Positions 59,298-64,000 of a DNA stretch of 64,000 nucleotides are shown one piece after another. The notes below the pieces were generated by a model. It had not been told where the DNA came from. It saw nothing but the letters and a program-made list of their open reading frames with translations, and ran no database searches. The stretch is taken from assembly GCA_013398955.1 (NCBI GenBank), contig VWPU01000963.1, positions 1 through 64,000 on the forward strand, written 5' to 3'. The translations under genes were made by a program, and so were the position numbers. This stretch comes from Callaeas wilsoni. Taxonomy: Eukaryota > Chordata > Aves > Passeriformes > Callaeidae. Each line of letters begins with the position of its first letter. Position 1 is the first letter of the stretch.

Positions 59298-62200
59298 AAG
59301 AATATCCCAAACTAACATGAATAAAGACCATTTTTGGCTGCAGTTTAAAGACAGCTGGAGTCACTCCCTATGAAATCAGCTTCTGCATTTTTAAAAAGTA
59401 TTAGGCCAAAGACAATCTTCTGTCACTACTACTTAATCTTACCCCTCCAAAGGTCATTCAGTGGTACCACTAGGTTTTCGGCATGCCATTAAAAATGGAG
59501 AAAAAATGTTCTTATATGGTGATAGCATAATGAAACACAACCTTCCCCTGGCCAGTGGGACTCTCGAGGCAGAGATATGTGGGGGTTTTATAGTGTTTGT
59601 GAAGGATACTTTATGTTCTGTAACATATGGTATTGTTGTTACTCTTTTGATTTGTAGTTTTGGGCAGACACATTCTCATAACCTCTGTGCGCCTTCGGCT
59701 TTGGAGGTCCTAAAGCTGCTATTGTTCAGTCAGTTTCCAAGCTCAAGAAGAATGTTTTCTTCATAAAGAACATGTTAAATATTACCAGAATTTCAGCATC
59801 AGTTTTATATTTCAGGCATATGATTTGGCATGTTCTACAGATGACGGAACATAGCTTTTAAGTTATGATTTAATTTAGTTTTTTTAAATTAAAAAAGCAG
59901 CTGTTTCTCTACATATGAAATATGAGTCCTCTGTAAGTTCACTTACATAAGCGTTGTTTTCAAGGTATAACATATTGGATAACCTAAGAGAAGAATAAGG
60001 GCTGGATTCAGTCTAAGATCTGTCTAGCTGCTTCCTACCACTGAGTGAGTGCAAGGCTCGGGTAAGCTTGACAAATCATTGTCAGTCGCTTGGATAAAGT
60101 TTATTTCTCTCTCTTCACAGTTATCATTCTTTTGCCAGACATACCTGCCTTCTTAGTTGAGTAGGGTCTGCACCTTGGTAGTTAGATTTATGGGAGTTTT
60201 GGTGGTGGAGTGAGTTTCAGTAATGGGTAAACTGAAGGATTACAAAGGGGAAGGCAGATCCTTTGGATTATATTCCAAATAGCACCTATGCTGGGTGAAA
60301 TGCTCCTAATGCAGAGAGCCAGTGCAGGATCACTAAGGGTCTGTTTTAAGAATGTAAGGAGTTAGTGTGTGATGTTGTGAAGAACATAAGATTCCCCTCA
60401 TGTCTATGTGTAGCTGATAGTTTGGTAAACCACACACAGCATGGACTGCAGGATCAGGTATGGACACCTTTACTGGTGCCTTGATTTTTCAAATGACGTA
60501 AAGTCCTTCTGACTTTGCAGTGTTTGACATTAGATTTTTTTCCTAAGATCTGTTGTGCTTTTGTTTCCTCCTTTTTCATTTGTGCTTTCATGAACTTCTA
60601 AAAAACAGTGAATAAGTTGGCTGCGTAATATTCAAAGAAGAATGCAGACAGGATATCCAAATGTGTGCTAATAGCTGTGTTGTGGGCAGTGCAGTGCCTT
60701 TGTGGCATGAGAAGTCTCTCTTCTAGGAGTGTGAGAAAAAGAAATTACTTAGGATTTAATTTTTCCACACTAGACTAAACAGCTGAAACTCTGATAATAA
60801 ACAGCCACTAAAATTTTTTCTTCTCATTCAGTATCTCTTTTGCTTGCTGCTGTTAGTCAGGAGCAGTTGTGGTGCAGTGAGGAGCCAGTGCTTCAGGATT
60901 TCTGAACAGGAAGGGAAAGAGGTCCATTTTTCATGCACCTATCTGCTCTCAGGTTTTCACTCATGTCTCTTCTTGGGGCATCCTATGAAGCAGTGATGAA
61001 ATGAATGTCCTTGACATTTCCAGCACCTCATTCCAGATATTGCACATCATTTATATGCAGTCTCACAATGCAATAATTTTTCTAACATATTGTGGGTAGC
61101 TGAAATATGTGGTACTACTTGTATGAGGACAAAACTTTAGTTTAAACCTTGTTGGGGTTTTTTAAATCAGATTCTTTCAATGTGCACCAGTCCTTAGATG
61201 AGAGCTTCACACACTTTTCCAGGCTCACAAGGACTGTGGCCGTTATTGCTGCGCCAGTGTCAATTGTGATGGTTGCTCATCCTTGGTTTCGTAGTTCAGT
61301 ACCAAGTAGAGGTCTAGGTAATAATGAGATGGGCAAAAAGCCTCTTCCTGTCCCCACCTCCTATTAAATCACCAAATCAAAATAGTTGATTGAGAGGATC
61401 ATGGTCCATAATGATTTCCAGCAGTCTTTTTAAAATTCTTTCTTTCATGGAATTGCTTAAAATGATTTTTGCTTAAAATGAGCTCAACAGCTTTAATATA
61501 AACTACTTCATTATTTTGCTTTTACTCTTAAAATGTCGTTAAAATATTTCTTTAATAAAGTAGCTAATCCCATGAGATAAGGCAATAATATGACATCAGC
61601 AAGATCAAAAGTTTCATTTATCAAATATTTGAATAAAATATTTAGGCATTATTTGTCTATTCCAGTTTTTTGTGTTCAAATTATTTGCTGAATTAGACCT
61701 GCATTTTCAAATATTTCTATGTATGGTCACAACATGACATTTCCTGATGGATATATTACTTTTTCTGAAAAATTTTACCCTGCTGTGTTGGAAATGCCTC
61801 GTGTGACTGTAAAGCACTGGAAAAAAGTGGGTTTTGAATAAAGAGCCTGGTTAATGCTTCACATAGGGAATCTCCACCAAGAAATCCAGCTAAGAAAAGT
61901 GGAGCTGTTAATGCAAAGACTTTCACCAGGAAAAGTTCAGAATAGAATGAAAGCAATAAATCAGTGATTTAAGTCAAGGCTAGAAGTCCATAAATTCCTT
62001 TTTCAGCAGTAGGTTAAACTGTCAGGTTTAACAAAAGCTTACAGCTCTTGCTGGTCCTGATTCTGCACGTGCTCTTGCTACCAGGTGTCCTGCTCCCTTC
62101 AGGGACCTGCCCCACCGAGGAAACAGGCCTGCCTGGGACCGTGCCTGGGTGGGGCAATGCCTAGACATCATATTCATGGGGACATTTCCAGTGCTGCTGT

Positions 62201-64000
62201 GCAAGCCCCTCCATAATAAATACCAAATCTGACAGATTTTCTGTGATCGTGTGTGTGATAGGCGCAGTGTAAGAAGAGTCTCACTCTGGAACTACCAGTC
62301 TGACTTTTTTTCCTGAATAGTCTGAATAAAAAGTCACATAATTATTCATATATAAATATCTCAATAGAAATTACGTATTTGTATATATGTGCATTTATAT
62401 ATTTTATATAAATGATACGTTGAATATATACTTATTTCTCACTATTTTATCTGTTTTTGATTTAAAAGCAGGTCACTGAGATGTACAGCTGTAAAAAACA
62501 TTTTTTCTTGTCAGGTAAATTACTTGAATTGTTCTATTCCTTCAAACAACCTTTCAGGATAAGTTTTATCACACCAGCTGCTGCTGTGTAGTCGTTGTCA
62601 CAAGTCTCTCAGTGTATCCTACACAAATCCTTTTCAGGTTTTATAGTTCAGTCACCAAATTAACTTTGGATCATAATGTTTCTTGGGACAGCAGCAGCTC
62701 TGTGGAACACATGCTGACAAATCAGCTGCTCATCAAAAAGGGCGAGAAAGATGATAGGAATTTCAGGGCACTTGTGAACTTCATCAGAGTGTGTTTGCGT
62801 GAGGCTTAGAAGGACCAAAAATGGGCTGTTGCTAGAAATCAGAGGAGAGCAGGGTGGACTAACACAGTTCATGAGTCCGTTTTTGTGGACAGCAGCACCT
62901 CACTGGCAGCTGTTTTGCCTGGTGGGACTTGCATCCTGTGTTTAAAATAAGCCCCTCTCTAAGCTGTTACCTGCTATTCCTCCTGATTGCTGCAATTGCT
63001 GAGTGTGGTGAATGTATTGAAACTCTGCCACTGAGGGTAAGCAAGAGCTGTAAATGAAATAACATTAGCAGCAGAACTGGGAGCTGCACTAGATCCTACA
63101 GGCTGCTCAGTCCCTTGAAAAGGAAAGTTAAGTTAATTTTAGGTGTTACAAATGCCTTCTGCAGGGCATCTGCTCAGCAGAAATTTCCCCTGCAGTTCTC
63201 AAAGTCTGGCTTAGACAGGTTAATAAATCTCTGACTCTCTTTGGCTGCAGACGTTTGGCATTTTATAGCTGCAGAAGGTGGAGAAAGTTACATCTTGTAT
63301 GGAAAGATAATTCTAGGGCAACACCAAAGGAGTACATGGACTTCTTAATTCTTGATGCTCTCTTATAAGTAATGGAGTGTAGTTTTTTTATTACAAAACA
63401 AAAGCTCAGAGTGCAGAAAGAGTGAGAATTGAGAAGGCTGAGTGGACAGAAAGGAAACAGATTTCTTTGCAGAGGAGACTGGGGAGATGTAAGGAAATCT
63501 GTACGTGTGTGCGTGATTTGTGGCTGTCACTGAAGCTACAGAATGGCCTCAGTCAGATTCTAGAAACTGTAATTTATTCTATACCACTGATAAATGAACT
63601 CAAATAATATTGATTCAAGATATTTCCTTATTTTAATGGGTTTTGTGTACACCCAGTTTGAAATGCTCAACAAAGTTATAAAAATGTCCTATCAAGTTTA
63701 TGTGCTTCTAAACTGTGATTAATTTGATTTACAAAAGACAAAGTCTAAAAAGAATGGGAACATTCATAACCCAGTGATTTAGTGCAAAACATAAAATTAC
63801 TGGCAAAATAATACAGTTATGTGTTTAAAAAATGTAAGGAATACGTTCCAATGATGCCATAAATTCCAGGAAAATATTTTAGGAACTACAACATAGAAAT
63901 TTATTGAGTCTTGGCTGGAATAATGATTTTTCCTTGGCCAACAAAACACTTTATAGCTTTAAATCTATGGATCAGTATCAAAGCTGATTTTATCAGAGGG
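59298..64000. other. Intergenic, no gene seen
   Basis: AT-rich throughout. 61,430-61,700 is TAAT/ATAAA-dense and non-repetitive, while 62,340-62,420 is a TATA-rich low-complexity stretch. No coding, RNA or mobile feature is recognised up to the window edge. Confidence 0.55.

Overview
The window looks like bird nuclear DNA. It has one recognisable protein-coding gene with short introns, a CR1 LINE end with the bird-type ATTCTATGAT tail, and a solo LTR whose layout resembles alpharetroviruses. I cannot name the species.

Positions 1 to about 13,100 carry INSIG2 on the + strand. A CpG island opens the window and is probably the promoter. The start codon is at 4027, the coding exons are 4027-4270, 7075-7199, 9247-9413, 9830-9929 and 10389-10430, and a long 3' UTR ends at one of several candidate poly(A) signals. 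The five exons splice in frame to a complete 225-residue INSIG-2, the ER membrane protein that holds the SCAP-SREBP complex in the ER and recruits ubiquitin ligases to HMG-CoA reductase. Intron 3 (7200-9246) carries a near-consensus minor-spliceosome (U12-type) 5' splice site and branch point, while introns 2, 4 and 5 have ordinary U2-type ends. Intron 3 also contains a decayed coding-like tract on the minus strand.

From about 13,100 to 64,000 I see no intact protein-coding gene. This fits the gene-poor interval that lies between INSIG2 and EN1 in other vertebrates; that synteny is background knowledge, as neither EN1 nor CCDC93 is visible here. Landmarks are a 123-bp tandem duplication (24.8 kb), a perfect 11-2-11 palindrome (27.0 kb), an imperfect minisatellite with the only undetermined base (30.0 kb), a poly(A)-tailed retrocopy-like tract on the minus strand (40.5 kb), a decayed exon-like tract on the minus strand (43.1-43.5 kb), an AAC/AAT microsatellite (44.1 kb), a 160-bp triplicated VNTR (48.3-48.75 kb), an isolated CpG island (49.1-49.4 kb) and a solo LTR with a 6-bp target-site duplication (56.1-56.6 kb). 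Several AT-rich, homeodomain-motif-dense blocks could be conserved enhancers, but conservation cannot be judged from one sequence.

I found no RNA genes, CRISPR arrays or prokaryotic features, and nothing that amounts to a new multi-gene system. The most informative observation is the U12-type intron in INSIG2.
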